Notes: generated by a model from the sequence alone, not told the origin. A DNA stretch of 64,000 nucleotides from an uncultured cyanobacterium (GCA_903917565.1 CAIXBB010000001.1:186001-250000), one strand, 5' to 3'. Counted from the first letter of the stretch, positions 21,464 through 30,830 are shown. Program-made: numbers and translations.

Positions 21464-21900
21464 AGCAGTCCTTCGAGGCGGCGACGGAAGGCCTCCAGTT
21501 CCGGATCGCTGCCAGCCCCGTCGGGAGTCTCGGCGCCGGCTTCCGGCGCCGCCGCAAGATCCTCCTTCCAGGTGGTCACGTCCATGTTGCGTTCGGGCGG
21601 TGCGATCAGAAGCCGCTCTTCCTCGCTCTTGGGCAGAAAGCCCGCCGGAACAAGGCGGGCTTCATACCCAGCCTCGGCACAGAATTTCTCGAGCTCCTCG
21701 CGATCCAGGGACTCGACGCAGGGCACGGGAAAATCCTGGGCTTCCAGCAGGCCGGCATAGCGCTCGGCATCGTCCGGGTCCTCGAACAACAGCACCACCG
21801 TGCGACCCCCGATCTCGAGGGAATGGATGCCCTCCTGGTCGCTGCCCGGATCGAACAGCAGGACATGCACCGGCTTGTGTGGGGAACCGCTGGCAGTCAC
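21460..21900 (-). CDS. DUF3110 domain-containing protein
   Basis: 146-residue soluble protein of a cyanobacterial/plastid family of unknown function. The core (about residues 10-90) has VHVLLFDPGSDQEGIHS, then VVLLFEDPDDAERYAGLLEAQDFP. The C-terminal 50 residues are acidic and low-complexity, ending in a predicted helix. Start is GTG at 21900. It lies downstream of dnaJ and overlaps murQ, so it probably belongs to the dnaK-dnaJ transcript. Confidence 0.8.
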   Translation of the reverse strand: MTASGSPHKPVHVLLFDPGSDQEGIHSLEIGGRTVVLLFEDPDDAERYAGLLEAQDFPVPCVESLDREELEKFCAEAGYEARLVPAGFLPKSEEERLLIAPPERNMDVTTWKEDLAAAPEAGAETPDGAGSDPELEAFRRRLEGLL

Positions 21901-21956
21901 ATCGTCATGGATGGGGCGCAGGCCAGTGTCTCATCCGCTGGCTGCCGCTGGGCCGT

Positions 21957-22961
21957 TCAGTCGTCGGTGGTTGCGCTGTGCTGCTCCCGGTCCAGTTCCC
22001 GAAGGCGTCGGAACAGGGCCTCCTCAGCTTCCGTGGGTGCGGCAGGAACGACGATCCTCACCTCCACCAGCTGGTCGCCCCGCTGCTCTCCCTGGCTCTG
22101 GCCCCGGTGCCGCAGACGCAGCAGCCTGCCGCTGGAGGAACCGGGAGGCACCCGCAACCGCACCGGACCTTCCAGGGTGGGAACCACTGCCTGGCAGCCG
22201 AGGGCGGCATCAGCGGGGTGGAGATCGAGTTGATAGAGCACCCGCAGGCCATCGATGCGCAGCCCCTCCTCCGTCCGCACCCTCAGCTGCAGGAAGTGAT
22301 CGGCGCCGCCGGCCGCCACGCCGGCCAGCCGTAACCGCCAGCCATCCCCCGCCAGGGGGGGCGACCAGACCTCCACCACGGTGCCATCGCGCAGCTCCAG
22401 TTCAAGCCGCTGGCCGGTGAGCGCCTGCTCCGGAGTGAGGCTCACAAGGGTTTCCTCGTCCGTGGCGGCCGTCACCGGTGGCGGCGTTGGGGACGCCATG
22501 GTGACGCCACCGCCACTGTCACCTCCACCTGCGCGCGCTGCTTCCGGCCGGGGTTCCTGGTCGTGGACATCCTGTTCAGGGCGGCCTTCCACCTCAGGCT
22601 CCTCCTCCCACGTCCGGTTGCCGCGGCGCTCCTGTCCGAAGAGCTGCGCCAGGTAGTCCTCGAAACGGGGGAAGCCCCTGGCGAAGGGATCACTGTCGAG
22701 GCCAGCGCTGTCCTGCCCCTCGCCAGCCTCCCACGCATGGCGACGGATGGGATCCGAGAGAACGGCGTAGGCCTCGTTGACCCGCTTGAAGCGAGCCTCC
22801 GCCACCGGATCATTGCCATTGAGGTCGGGATGCCAGAGGCGGGCCTGCTGGCGAAAGGCCCTTTTGATGCTGACCGCATCGGCGCCCGGTTCCAGCCCGA
22901 GCACCTCCCAGTGATCACGGGCGGCGCTCGCCACCGAATCCGTGGTGGGGGATTGGCTCAC
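21957..22961 (-). CDS. dnaJ3: DnaJ-type co-chaperone, partner of the adjacent DnaK3
   Basis: 334 residues. The J domain is at about 15-80 with H44-P-D. A low-complexity linker follows, then a C-terminal substrate-binding region (LTPEQALTGQRLELELRDG... GSSSGRLLRLRHRGQS) like class B J proteins; no cysteine-rich zinc domain is present. GTG start at 22961, 5 bp after the dnaK stop. In Synechocystis the dnaK3 gene is likewise next to a dnaJ gene, which supports the name; it remains an inference. Confidence 0.85.
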   Translation of the reverse strand: MSQSPTTDSVASAARDHWEVLGLEPGADAVSIKRAFRQQARLWHPDLNGNDPVAEARFKRVNEAYAVLSDPIRRHAWEAGEGQDSAGLDSDPFARGFPRFEDYLAQLFGQERRGNRTWEEEPEVEGRPEQDVHDQEPRPEAARAGGGDSGGGVTMASPTPPPVTAATDEETLVSLTPEQALTGQRLELELRDGTVVEVWSPPLAGDGWRLRLAGVAAGGADHFLQLRVRTEEGLRIDGLRVLYQLDLHPADAALGCQAVVPTLEGPVRLRVPPGSSSGRLLRLRHRGQSQGEQRGDQLVEVRIVVPAAPTEAEEALFRRLRELDREQHSATTDD

Positions 22962-22966
22962 GACCC

Positions 22967-25114
22967 TCAGCCGTCGGCCCAGGGATCATCCTGATCGACC
23001 CTGCCACTACGGCGTGGGCGGTGCCGTTCGGCCAAGCCGTCGCGCTCGTACGACTCCTGCCGGTCCCAGGAGCGTCCGTTCTCCCAGCGACGGGAGGGGA
23101 TGTCGTCGTCGTAGCCACCCTCCCGCTCGGCGAAGCGGCTCAGCGGATAGGGATCCCGCTGGGGCAGCCGCGGTGGGCTGGACCAGGGATCGGAGCGGCC
23201 CGATCCACCCCAGTCGTCCCAGTCGTCATCGGAGAAGAGTTCGTCCTTGAGGGAGCCCAGGGTGTTCTTGAGTCCCTTGAGGGGGCCGCCTTCCGAGCGC
23301 CGTTCCCCCAGCAGGCGACGGTTGAGCCCGAACAGGGCCTCCTGAAGCTGGCTCACGCTCAGGTCCAGGTCAGCAGGGTCGTCCTGGGCCAGCACGTCCT
23401 GCACATCACGCAGGGCAAGCTCCACGGCACGCTGCTGGCGTGCGGCCCCGGCAGGCCCCAGCTCCAGGGCGGCATCTCGCAGGCGACGTTCGGCCTGGGC
23501 CACCAGGGTCTGGGCGCGGTTGCGGCGGTCGATCACGGCCCGCCTGCGGCGATCCTCAACCGACTTGCGCTCCGCCTCCTCCAGCAGCCGGTTGATCTCC
23601 TCTTCGCTGAGGTTCGATCCCCCCTGGATTGAAACGCTCTGCTGGCGTCCGGTGGTGCGGTCGGTGGCCGACACCTGCAGCAGGCCGTTGGCATCGATGT
23701 CGAAGGACACCTGCACCTGGGGCACACCGCGGGGGGCCGGCGGGATGCCGGAGAGCCGGAAGCGACCGAGTGATTTGTTGCCTTCGGCCATCTGGCGCTC
23801 GCCCTGCAACACGTGGATCTCCACCGACGACTGGTTCGCTTCCGAGGTGCTGAACACATCCGACTTGCGCACGGGAATCGAGGTGTTGCGTGGAATCAGC
23901 ACCTTCATCACGCCACCGATCGTCTCCAGGCCGAGGGAAAGGGGGGTGACGTCATTGAGCATCAGGTCGCGCAGCTCGCCCGTGAGGATGCCGGCCTGCA
24001 CGGCTGCACCGATGGCGACCACCTCATCGGGATTGACCGACTGGCAGGGTTCGCGGGGAATGAGGGTGCGCACCATTTCCTGCACCATCGGCATGCGGGT
24101 GGAGCCCCCCACCAGCACCAGGTCGTCGATGGCGTCGGCGTTGAGACCCGAATCGCGCAGGGCGCGCTGAACGGGGCGCAGCAGCCGGTCGAGCAGGTCG
24201 GGACAGAGGCCTTCGAAGGTGCCCCGCTCCAGGGTCGTCTCGATGTGGAGGGGCCCGTCGGGGCCCGTGGCGATGAACGGCAGCGATAGGGGGGTGCTCT
24301 GGACCCCGGAAAGCTCCTCCTTGGCCTTCTCGGAGGCCTCGGTGAGCCGCTGCAGCGCCTGGCGGTCGCGGCGCAGGTCGAGGCCGTTCTGCTGCAGGAA
24401 GGCATCAGCCACCCAGTCAACGATGCGACGGTCCCAGTCGTTGCCCCCCAGCTGGGTGTCGCCGCTGGTGGCCATCACGTCGAAGACACCGTTGGCGATG
24501 CGCAGCACGGAAACGTCGAAGGTGCCGCCGCCGAGGTCGAACACGAGCACCCGTTTGACGGTGCTGCGATCGAAGCCATAGGCCAGCGCCGCCGCGGTGG
24601 GCTCGTTGAGGATCCTCTCCACGGCGATCCCTGCCAGCCTGCCGGCGTCGCGGGTGGCCTGGCGCTGGGCGTCATTGAAGTAGGCCGGCACCGTGATCAC
24701 GGCCGCCTCCACCGCCTCGCCGAGGTAGGTGGTGGCGTCATCCACCAGCTTGCGCAGGATGGAGGCCACCAGCTCCTCGGGGGCGTACTCCCGCTCGGTG
24801 GCCGGACAGATGACGCGCACATTGCCCTGGTCATTGGCGCGCACGCTGTAGGGCACGCCCAGGCTGCCCTCGTCGAGTTCATCCCAGCTGCGTCCGACGA
24901 AGCACTTCAGGTTGGCAAAGGTGTTGCGGGGGTTCAGCACGAGCTGCCGCCGGGCCAGCTGGCCCACCAGCAGCTCCTGATCACGGCTGAAACCCACCAC
25001 CGAAGGAGTGGTACGGCCCCCCTCGGCATTGGCGATGACCTGGGGCCTGCCGCCTTCGAGCACGGCCACCACCGAGTTGGTGGTGCCCAGATCGATCCCG
25101 ACGATTCGCCCCAT
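22967..25114 (-). CDS. dnaK3: Hsp70 chaperone, DnaK3-type
   Basis: 715-residue Hsp70. The ATPase part starts GIDLGTTNSVVAV and contains VITVPAYFNDAQRQAT, FDLGGGTFDVSVL and VLVGGSTRMPMVQ; the substrate domain follows. The last about 90 residues form a charged Trp/Asp/Arg/Pro-rich tail (DDWDDWGGSG and repeats of RW, RS, RP) in place of the usual EEVD-like DnaK end. Long divergent tails mark cyanobacterial DnaK3, reported as membrane-associated. The paralogue call rests on the tail and the adjacent dnaJ. Confidence 0.88.
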   Translation of the reverse strand: MGRIVGIDLGTTNSVVAVLEGGRPQVIANAEGGRTTPSVVGFSRDQELLVGQLARRQLVLNPRNTFANLKCFVGRSWDELDEGSLGVPYSVRANDQGNVRVICPATEREYAPEELVASILRKLVDDATTYLGEAVEAAVITVPAYFNDAQRQATRDAGRLAGIAVERILNEPTAAALAYGFDRSTVKRVLVFDLGGGTFDVSVLRIANGVFDVMATSGDTQLGGNDWDRRIVDWVADAFLQQNGLDLRRDRQALQRLTEASEKAKEELSGVQSTPLSLPFIATGPDGPLHIETTLERGTFEGLCPDLLDRLLRPVQRALRDSGLNADAIDDLVLVGGSTRMPMVQEMVRTLIPREPCQSVNPDEVVAIGAAVQAGILTGELRDLMLNDVTPLSLGLETIGGVMKVLIPRNTSIPVRKSDVFSTSEANQSSVEIHVLQGERQMAEGNKSLGRFRLSGIPPAPRGVPQVQVSFDIDANGLLQVSATDRTTGRQQSVSIQGGSNLSEEEINRLLEEAERKSVEDRRRRAVIDRRNRAQTLVAQAERRLRDAALELGPAGAARQQRAVELALRDVQDVLAQDDPADLDLSVSQLQEALFGLNRRLLGERRSEGGPLKGLKNTLGSLKDELFSDDDWDDWGGSGRSDPWSSPPRLPQRDPYPLSRFAEREGGYDDDIPSRRWENGRSWDRQESYERDGLAERHRPRRSGRVDQDDPWADG

Positions 25115-25157
25115 GGAAGTCCTGATGGCGGGCCAACGCTACCGGAGCCTGAAGGCC

Positions 25158-25176
25158 GTTAAACCCAGCTTAAACG
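25158..25176 (+). promoter_or_regulatory. Pho-box-like tandem repeat upstream of pstCAB
   Basis: GTTAAACC at 25158-25165 and CTTAAACG at 25169-25176 are two 8-bp repeats separated by 3 bp, giving the 11-bp period of cyanobacterial PhoB/SphR boxes (consensus near YTTAACCT). They lie 62 bp upstream of the pstC start in the dnaK-pstC divergent gap. Only two of the usual three copies are convincing; the flanking positions do not match. Confidence 0.6.
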
Positions 25177-25237
25177 CGGAGGCCGAAACTTGTGCTCAGA
25201 TCAGGGGATCGTCCACGCCGCAAGGCACCATCCCTGC

Positions 25238-26191
25238 ATGAGGAGCGCACCACCCATCGACGCGTACACCCTGAGGCGACGTCCCCCGCAGGAGAAGCTG
25301 ATCGACCTCGGCTTCCGCCAGCTCACACTTGTGATGGCCGCGTCGGTGGGGATCGTCCTGCTGGCCATCTTTTTTACTGTGTTCGGCGGCGCCAGGGAGG
25401 CCATGGCCACCTTCGGCCTCAAGTTCCTCACCACGTCCGCCTGGGACCCGGTCAATGAACAGTACGGCGCCCTGATCGCCATTTATGGAACCCTCGTGAC
25501 CTCGGTGCTGTCCCTGACCATCGCCGTCCCCATCGGCCTGGGCACCGCCATCTTCATCACCGAGGATCTCCTGCCCAGCCGTCTGAGGGATGTCATCGGC
25601 CTGCTGGTGGAACTCCTGGCCGCCATTCCGTCGGTGGTGCTGGGCCTCTGGGCGATCTTCGTGATGGAGCCGGCCATCCGCCCCTTTCTGTCGCTGCTGC
25701 ACACCACCCTCGGCTGGACCCCTTTCTTTGCCACCGAACCCCAGGGGCCGGGCACAGCGCCGGCCGTTCTGATCCTGGTGGTGATGGTGCTGCCGATCAT
25801 CACAGCCATCGCCCGTGATGCCCTCAACCAGGTGCCGATCGAACTGCGACAGGGGGCCTACGGGGTCGGCACCACCCGCTGGGGCGCCATCTTCAACGTG
25901 ATCCTGCCGGCGGCGGTCTCCTCGATCATGGGTGGGGTGATGCTCTCCCTGGGACGCGCGATGGGCGAAACCATGGCCGTCACGATGATCATCGGCAACT
26001 CCCTCAACTTCAGTGTGTCGCTGCTGGCACCGGGCAACACGATCGCCTCGATGCTCGCCAACCAGTTCGGTGAAGCCGATGGCATCCAGGTGTCGGCCCT
26101 GATGTACGCGGCCGTCGTGCTGATGATTCTCACCTTCGTCGTCAACGTGCTGGCCCAGTGGATCGTGCGGCGTCTCAGCCTGCGCTACTGA
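25238..26191 (+). CDS. pstC: phosphate ABC transporter permease PstC
   Basis: 317-residue inner-membrane permease of the high-affinity phosphate importer. About six hydrophobic segments are visible, beginning QLTLVMAASVGIVLLAIFFTVF. The conserved permease loop is ELRQGAYGVGTTRWGAI. The ATG at 25238 is chosen because an in-frame ATG at 25190 would sit next to the Pho box. First gene of pstCAB; pstS is not in this window. Confidence 0.95.
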   Translation: MRSAPPIDAYTLRRRPPQEKLIDLGFRQLTLVMAASVGIVLLAIFFTVFGGAREAMATFGLKFLTTSAWDPVNEQYGALIAIYGTLVTSVLSLTIAVPIGLGTAIFITEDLLPSRLRDVIGLLVELLAAIPSVVLGLWAIFVMEPAIRPFLSLLHTTLGWTPFFATEPQGPGTAPAVLILVVMVLPIITAIARDALNQVPIELRQGAYGVGTTRWGAIFNVILPAAVSSIMGGVMLSLGRAMGETMAVTMIIGNSLNFSVSLLAPGNTIASMLANQFGEADGIQVSALMYAAVVLMILTFVVNVLAQWIVRRLSLRY

Positions 26192-26238
26192 AACCGTCCA
26201 CACCCTCGCTCCACTCCCGTTCACGCCGTTTCCTGGCC

Positions 26239-27147
26239 ATGTCCTTCTCATCACCACCAACGACCAGTCACTTCACAGAGCGGCTCACCCTTCACTACGA
26301 CCCCGCCCTCAAGCGCAACCGCCTCAACCAGATCGCTAATGCGATTGCCGCCTTTTTCGCGGCGCTCGCGGTGGTTCCTCTGTTTCTGGTGCTGATCTAC
26401 GTCCTCATCCAGGGGGGTCGTCTGCTCAGCCTGCAGCTCCTCACCCAGCTGCCCCCGGCCCCCGGCCTCGAAGGTGGCGGCATCGGTAACGCGATCATCG
26501 GCACCATCGTCGTGACCCTGATCGCCTCCCTGATCGCCATCCCCGTGGGGGTTGGGGGCGGCGTCTATCTCTCGGAATACGCCCAGAACGGCTGGTTCTC
26601 GAAGTTTGTGCGTTTCGGCAACGATGTGCTTGCCGGGGTGCCCTCGATCATCTGCGGGGTTTTCATCTATTCCCTGATCGTGGCCACACGGATTTTCTTT
26701 GACCAGAGCTTCAGCGCCATGGCCGGCGGCATTGCCCTTTCGGTGCTGATGCTGCCCACCGTGATCAAGACCACCTACGAGGGCTTGCTGCTGGTGCCCC
26801 AGGAGATGCGCATGGGCGCCTATGGCGTCGGCGCCTCACGGTTCGTCACCATCACCCAGATCACCTTGCCCGCCGCCTTCACGCCGATCGCCACGGGTGT
26901 GGTCCTGGGGATCGCCAGGGCCGCCGGGGAAACGGCCCCGCTGATCTTCACGGCCCTCTTCTCGCCCTTCTGGCCCGAGGGGTTGTTCAATCCGATCGCC
27001 ACCATGTCGGTGCTGATCTTCAACTTCGCGATCATGCCCTATGAGGCGCAGAACGAGCTGGCCTGGGCCGCCTCCTTCGTGCTCGTGATCATGATTCTGG
27101 GAGCCAACCTGCTGGCCCGCTGGATCAGCCACGCCTCCCGTTCCTGA
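26239..27147 (+). CDS. pstA: phosphate ABC transporter permease PstA
   Basis: 302-residue permease pairing with PstC. It has membrane segments from AIAAFFAALAVVPLFLVLIYVLI onward and the EAA-type loop PQEMRMGAYGVGASRF followed by ARAAGETAPLIFTA. ATG 26239 is used; the open frame also runs upstream into pstC with no homology. It starts 47 bp after pstC. Confidence 0.95.
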   Translation: MSFSSPPTTSHFTERLTLHYDPALKRNRLNQIANAIAAFFAALAVVPLFLVLIYVLIQGGRLLSLQLLTQLPPAPGLEGGGIGNAIIGTIVVTLIASLIAIPVGVGGGVYLSEYAQNGWFSKFVRFGNDVLAGVPSIICGVFIYSLIVATRIFFDQSFSAMAGGIALSVLMLPTVIKTTYEGLLLVPQEMRMGAYGVGASRFVTITQITLPAAFTPIATGVVLGIARAAGETAPLIFTALFSPFWPEGLFNPIATMSVLIFNFAIMPYEAQNELAWAASFVLVIMILGANLLARWISHASRS

Positions 27148-27198
27148 CCTCTCTTTTCCCGTCCATTCCTTCCGGATCCGTTTCACCCCATCCCTGAC

Positions 27199-28008
27199 AT
27201 GACTGCTTCTCCTTCCTCCACAGTGGCCAGCGACGTCTGCATGTCCCTGCAGGACGTGACCATCTCCTACGGCAGCTTTGAAGCGGTCAAGAACGTCTAC
27301 ATGGATCTGCCCAAGGGCAAGGTGACGGCCTTCATCGGCCCCTCGGGCTGTGGGAAGAGCACGGTGCTGCGGGCCCTCAACCGCATGAACGACTTGATTC
27401 CCGGTTGCACCCTCAAGGGCCGGGTGGTGTTCGATCAGCACGATCTGTACGACAAGCGGGTGGATCCGGTGGAGGTCAGACGCCGCATCGGCATGGTCTT
27501 CCAGAAGCCCAACCCCTTCCCCAAGTCGATCTACGAGAACATCGCTTTCGGGGCACGGATCAACGGGTACAAAGGGGACATGGACGAGCTGGTGGAGCGC
27601 TCCCTGCGTAAGGCGGCCGTGTGGGACGAGTGCAAGGACAAGCTCAAGGAGAGCGGCTTCTCCCTCTCCGGCGGCCAGCAGCAACGCCTCTGCATCGCCC
27701 GGGCCATCGCCACGGAACCCGAGGTGATCCTGATGGACGAGCCCTGCTCGGCGCTGGATCCGATCTCGACCCTGAAGATCGAAGAGACCATGCATGAGCT
27801 GAAGCGCAGCTTCACGATCATGATCGTGACCCACAACATGCAGCAGGCCGTGCGCGTCGCCGACATGACCGCTTTCTTCAACGCCGAGGCCGTCGAAGGA
27901 GGCTCGGGAAAAGTGGGCTATCTGGTGGAATTCAACGAGACTGAAAACATCTTCAATTCCCCCAGCCAGCAGTCGACGCTCGACTATGTCAGCGGACGCT
28001 TCGGCTGA
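27199..28008 (+). CDS. pstB: phosphate ABC transporter ATP-binding protein PstB
   Basis: 269-residue ATPase energising PstCA. Walker A is GPSGCGKST at 47-55, the signature LSGGQQQRL begins at about 156, and Walker B is [14 protein letters not shown] switch His is in VTHNMQQA. The order pstC-pstA-pstB and the upstream Pho box indicate phosphate-starvation control. Confidence 0.97.
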   Translation: MTASPSSTVASDVCMSLQDVTISYGSFEAVKNVYMDLPKGKVTAFIGPSGCGKSTVLRALNRMNDLIPGCTLKGRVVFDQHDLYDKRVDPVEVRRRIGMVFQKPNPFPKSIYENIAFGARINGYKGDMDELVERSLRKAAVWDECKDKLKESGFSLSGGQQQRLCIARAIATEPEVILMDEPCSALDPISTLKIEETMHELKRSFTIMIVTHNMQQAVRVADMTAFFNAEAVEGGSGKVGYLVEFNETENIFNSPSQQSTLDYVSGRFG

Positions 28009-28021
28009 GTCCGCTGCCCCG

Positions 28022-28056
28022 GAGGGGTCATCACAAAAGCTGCCCGCAGACCCCTC
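28022..28056. terminator. weak inverted repeat after pstB, possible terminator
   Basis: GAGGGGTC (28022-28029) and GACCCCTC (28049-28056) form a perfect 8-bp inverted repeat with a 19-nt loop directly downstream of pstB. No T-tract follows, so termination by this hairpin alone is uncertain. Confidence 0.35.
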
Positions 28057-28097
28057 TCAACACTCGGTTTGAAGATGTTTCTCAGCGGCTTCGAACG

Positions 28098-28125
28098 AAA
28101 AAAAAAGCCGGCCCAGTGGACCGAC
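28098..28125 (-). terminator. intrinsic terminator of tRNA-Ser
   Basis: On the minus strand the stem is GTCGGTCC - ACT - GGGCCGGC (28125 to 28107; two G-U pairs), followed by nine T (28106-28098). It starts 9 nt after the tRNA 3' end. This is the classical rho-independent form. Confidence 0.85.
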
Positions 28126-28133
28126 TTCTACAA

Positions 28134-28220
28134 CGGAGAGGGAGGGATTCGAACCCTCGATAGAGTTGCCCCTATACAGCATTTCCAGTGCTGCGCCTTC
28201 GACCACTCGGCCACCTCTCC
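28134..28220 (-). tRNA. trnS-GGA: tRNA-Ser(GGA)
   Basis: 87 nt, read on the minus strand. The acceptor stem is GGAGAGG/CCTCTCC with discriminator G. Stem CAGCA/TGCTG closes the loop CTGGAAA, giving anticodon GGA at 28186-28184. A long variable arm (ATAGGG GCAA CTCTAT) marks class II tRNA-Ser, and the T arm is GAGGG-TTCGAAT-CCCTC. CCA is not encoded. It reads UCC and UCU codons. Confidence 0.97.
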
Positions 28221-28309
28221 AGCGGCTAAATGGGGCAGATGGCAATGTAGCAGGGGCGGCACCTGGCTTCCCTGACCCGCTTGCACCCTGCCCCTTGCCG
28301 AGCGCCCCC

Positions 28310-28678
28310 ATGACCCGCACCTACCCGATCACGGTCCACTGGCGACAGGCCAACCGTGTCATTCACCTTGACGTGGCGGAAGGGGAGTACATCCTGCGCA
28401 GCTTCGAAGCCCAGGGCGAACCGCTGCCCTTCAGCTGCCGCAACGGCTGCTGCACCGCCTGCGCCGTGCGGGTGCTGGATGGATGCATCGACCAGCGGGA
28501 GGCCCTCGGCCTCTCCAAGGACCTCCGCAAGGAGGGCTACGGGCTGCTCTGCGTCGCCCGGGCCACCGGCCCGCTGGAGGTGGAGACCCAGGACGAGGAC
28601 GAGGTCTACGACCGCCAGTTCGGCCGCTTCTTCGGCCGCGGTCTGGTGCGTCCCGGCCTGCCCCTGGACGACGAATGA
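28310..28678 (+). CDS. plant-type [2Fe-2S] ferredoxin
   Basis: 122-residue soluble electron carrier. Cluster ligands are C43, C48, C51 and C81 in the CxxxxCxxC...C pattern (FSCRNGCCTAC, then LLCVA). The C-terminal extension of about 25 residues after the fold (YDRQFGRFFGRG) is longer than in photosynthetic PetF, so this is probably an alternative ferredoxin. ATG at 28310 follows the tRNA by 90 bp. Its stop overlaps the suhB start (ATGA). Confidence 0.9.
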   Translation: MTRTYPITVHWRQANRVIHLDVAEGEYILRSFEAQGEPLPFSCRNGCCTACAVRVLDGCIDQREALGLSKDLRKEGYGLLCVARATGPLEVETQDEDEVYDRQFGRFFGRGLVRPGLPLDDE

Positions 28679-29577
28679 GCTCCCTCTGCCAACGGGCCCT
28701 GGCGGGCTCCGGCCTCGATGCCGCCGAGCTGGAACGGCTGCTGCAGGTGGCCCGCGACGCCGCTGAAGCCGGGGGCCGTGAGCTCCGGCGCCACTTCGGC
28801 CGCCTGGAGCAGGTGAAAGAGAAGGGGCTGGCTGGCAACCTGGTCACCGAAGCCGACCTGGCGGCCGAAGCCGCCGTGCTGGCGGTCCTGGCGGCAGGGA
28901 CCCCCACCGTGGCCGTGCTGGCCGAGGAAAGCGGCCGCCGGGACGGCCAGGGCGACCTGCAGTGGTGCGTCGACCCCCTCGATGGCACCACCAACTACGC
29001 CCATGGCTATCCGTTCTTCGGCACCTCCGTGGGGCTCAGCTGGCGGGGGCTGCCTCTGCTCGGCGCCCTGGAGGTGCCGGCCCTCGAGGAGCAGTACTGG
29101 GCAGCCCCGGGCCGGGGTGCCTGGTGCAACGGACGGCGGCTGCAGGTGAGCGACTGCGGCGCTCTGGCGGATTCCCTGCTCGTCACCGGTTTCTCCTACG
29201 ACCGGGTGCGGCGCCTCGACAACAATTACGCCGAGTTCGCCTGGTTCACCCACCGCAGCCACGGGGTGCGCCGTGCTGGGGCCGCCGCTGTGGATCTGGC
29301 CTTCGTCGCCGCCGGCCGGGTCGACGGCTACTGGGAACGGGGCCTGTCCCCCTGGGACCTGGTGGCCGGAGTGGTGCTGGTGGAAGAGGCCGGCGGGCAG
29401 GTCTGTGCCTACGACGGCGGCCGCCTCGACCTGGCCGACGGCCGGGTGATCGCCTGCACCCCTGGCCTGCGCCAGCCCCTGATCGAAGGATTGGCCCTCT
29501 GCAGGCCCCTCAGCGGTGCCAGCTTCGGGGCCCCCGAGCTGGATGCCACCGCCGGCCGCGGCGCCGACGCTCCATAG
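28675..29577 (+). CDS. suhB: inositol monophosphatase family protein
   Basis: 300-residue Mg-dependent phosphatase. Metal-binding motifs are AEES (about 83-86), D100-P-L-D103-G-T-T-N and SPWDLVAGVVLVEEAGG. The substrate could be inositol-1-phosphate or another sugar phosphate; family members vary. The ATG at 28675 overlaps the ferredoxin stop. Confidence 0.9.
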   Translation: MSSLCQRALAGSGLDAAELERLLQVARDAAEAGGRELRRHFGRLEQVKEKGLAGNLVTEADLAAEAAVLAVLAAGTPTVAVLAEESGRRDGQGDLQWCVDPLDGTTNYAHGYPFFGTSVGLSWRGLPLLGALEVPALEEQYWAAPGRGAWCNGRRLQVSDCGALADSLLVTGFSYDRVRRLDNNYAEFAWFTHRSHGVRRAGAAAVDLAFVAAGRVDGYWERGLSPWDLVAGVVLVEEAGGQVCAYDGGRLDLADGRVIACTPGLRQPLIEGLALCRPLSGASFGAPELDATAGRGADAP

Positions 29578-29613
29578 GATCCGACGCCCACCTCCGCCTG
29601 CCCCCCGTCCTCC

Positions 29614-30804
29614 ATGGCCCTCCAACCTGCCGCCGGCGCGCGGGACCTGAACCCGGGACAGGTGGACAGCAACCGGCGCCTGTGCGAGCTGCTGGCCAAC
29701 GTGTACCGCCTGTGGGGCTACCAGGAGGTGGCGCCCCCCACCATCGAGCGGCTCGACACCCTGGCGGCCGGCGGCGCCATCGCCGAACGGGAGCTCGTGC
29801 GTCTGGTGGCGGATGAGCCCCTGGGGCTCAGGCCGGAACTCACCGCCCCGATCGCCCGTGCCGCCAGCACCCGGATGCTGGGTCGTCCCCGTCCCCTGCG
29901 GCTCTGGGCCAGTGGCACCACCTTCCGCAGCTTCATCGGCGATGGGGGCAGCCAACGCATCAGCGAGCAGCTCCAGTGCGGTGTGGAACTGCTGGGGGAG
30001 CCCTCCCCCGCCGCGGACACCGAGCTGCTGCATCTGCTGCTGGCCGCCGTCGCCAGCCTGGGGCTGCCACCCCAGCACCAGCCGACCCTGCTGGTGGGGC
30101 ACCACGGGCTGCTCAGCGCCCTGCTGAGCCAGGTCCCGGTGGATCAGCGCTCCCTGGCGCGCCATGCCCTGACCGACTTCGACCCCCTGGCCCTCGGGGC
30201 CCTTGCTCTGCCCGACAGCCAGCGGCAGCGGCTGATGGCCCTGATCGGCCTGCGGGGCGAGCCGGTGCGGGTGCTCTATCAGCTGGAGCAGTGGCTCGGG
30301 CCGGTGCCCTTGTTGGACAGCCTCGCCGCCACCCTGGCCAGTGTGAAGACCTCAGCCGCAGACCTGGGCGTTCGGGTGCAGCTGGATCCCACCTTCCAGC
30401 CCCACTTCGACCTCTATGACGGCCTGGTGTTCAAGCTCGTCTGCCAGGGGCCCGATGCTCCGGTGGCCGTCGCCAGCGGCGGCCGCTACGACGCCCTGGT
30501 GGGTCGCTTCTGCGCCGGCAGCACCCAGGCGGCGGGCACCGGCTTCGGCTTTGATGTGGAAGCCATTCGCGACCTGCTCGAATCGGAGGGTGCCCCTGCG
30601 ATGGTCGATGCTCAGGTCCCGGGTCCCTGGTTGGTGGCGAGTGCCACCGCCGCCGACCTCGGGCAGGCCCTCAGCCGCATGGGGGAGCTGCACCGGGGGG
30701 GGGAAGCCGCCGAACTCTGCACCCGCCCCTGCGCCGACCGATCGGACGCGGAACGGCTCGCCGCAGAGCGAGGCTGCCGTGGTGTGGTGTGGCTGCCTGC
30801 CTAG
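29614..30804 (+). CDS. hisZ: ATP phosphoribosyltransferase regulatory subunit HisZ
   Basis: 396-residue HisRS-like protein that activates the short HisG in histidine synthesis. The N-terminus ARDLNPGQVDSNRRL and the class II-type block PTIERLDTL...GLRPELTAPIAR are visible. The C-terminal anticodon-binding domain of true HisRS is absent, and SGGRYDALVGRF marks the HisZ/HisS core. It starts 36 bp after suhB. Confidence 0.87.
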   Translation: MALQPAAGARDLNPGQVDSNRRLCELLANVYRLWGYQEVAPPTIERLDTLAAGGAIAERELVRLVADEPLGLRPELTAPIARAASTRMLGRPRPLRLWASGTTFRSFIGDGGSQRISEQLQCGVELLGEPSPAADTELLHLLLAAVASLGLPPQHQPTLLVGHHGLLSALLSQVPVDQRSLARHALTDFDPLALGALALPDSQRQRLMALIGLRGEPVRVLYQLEQWLGPVPLLDSLAATLASVKTSAADLGVRVQLDPTFQPHFDLYDGLVFKLVCQGPDAPVAVASGGRYDALVGRFCAGSTQAAGTGFGFDVEAIRDLLESEGAPAMVDAQVPGPWLVASATAADLGQALSRMGELHRGGEAAELCTRPCADRSDAERLAAERGCRGVVWLPA

Positions 30805-30830
30805 GATCCGGCCGCTGCCTCTCCCGATTG

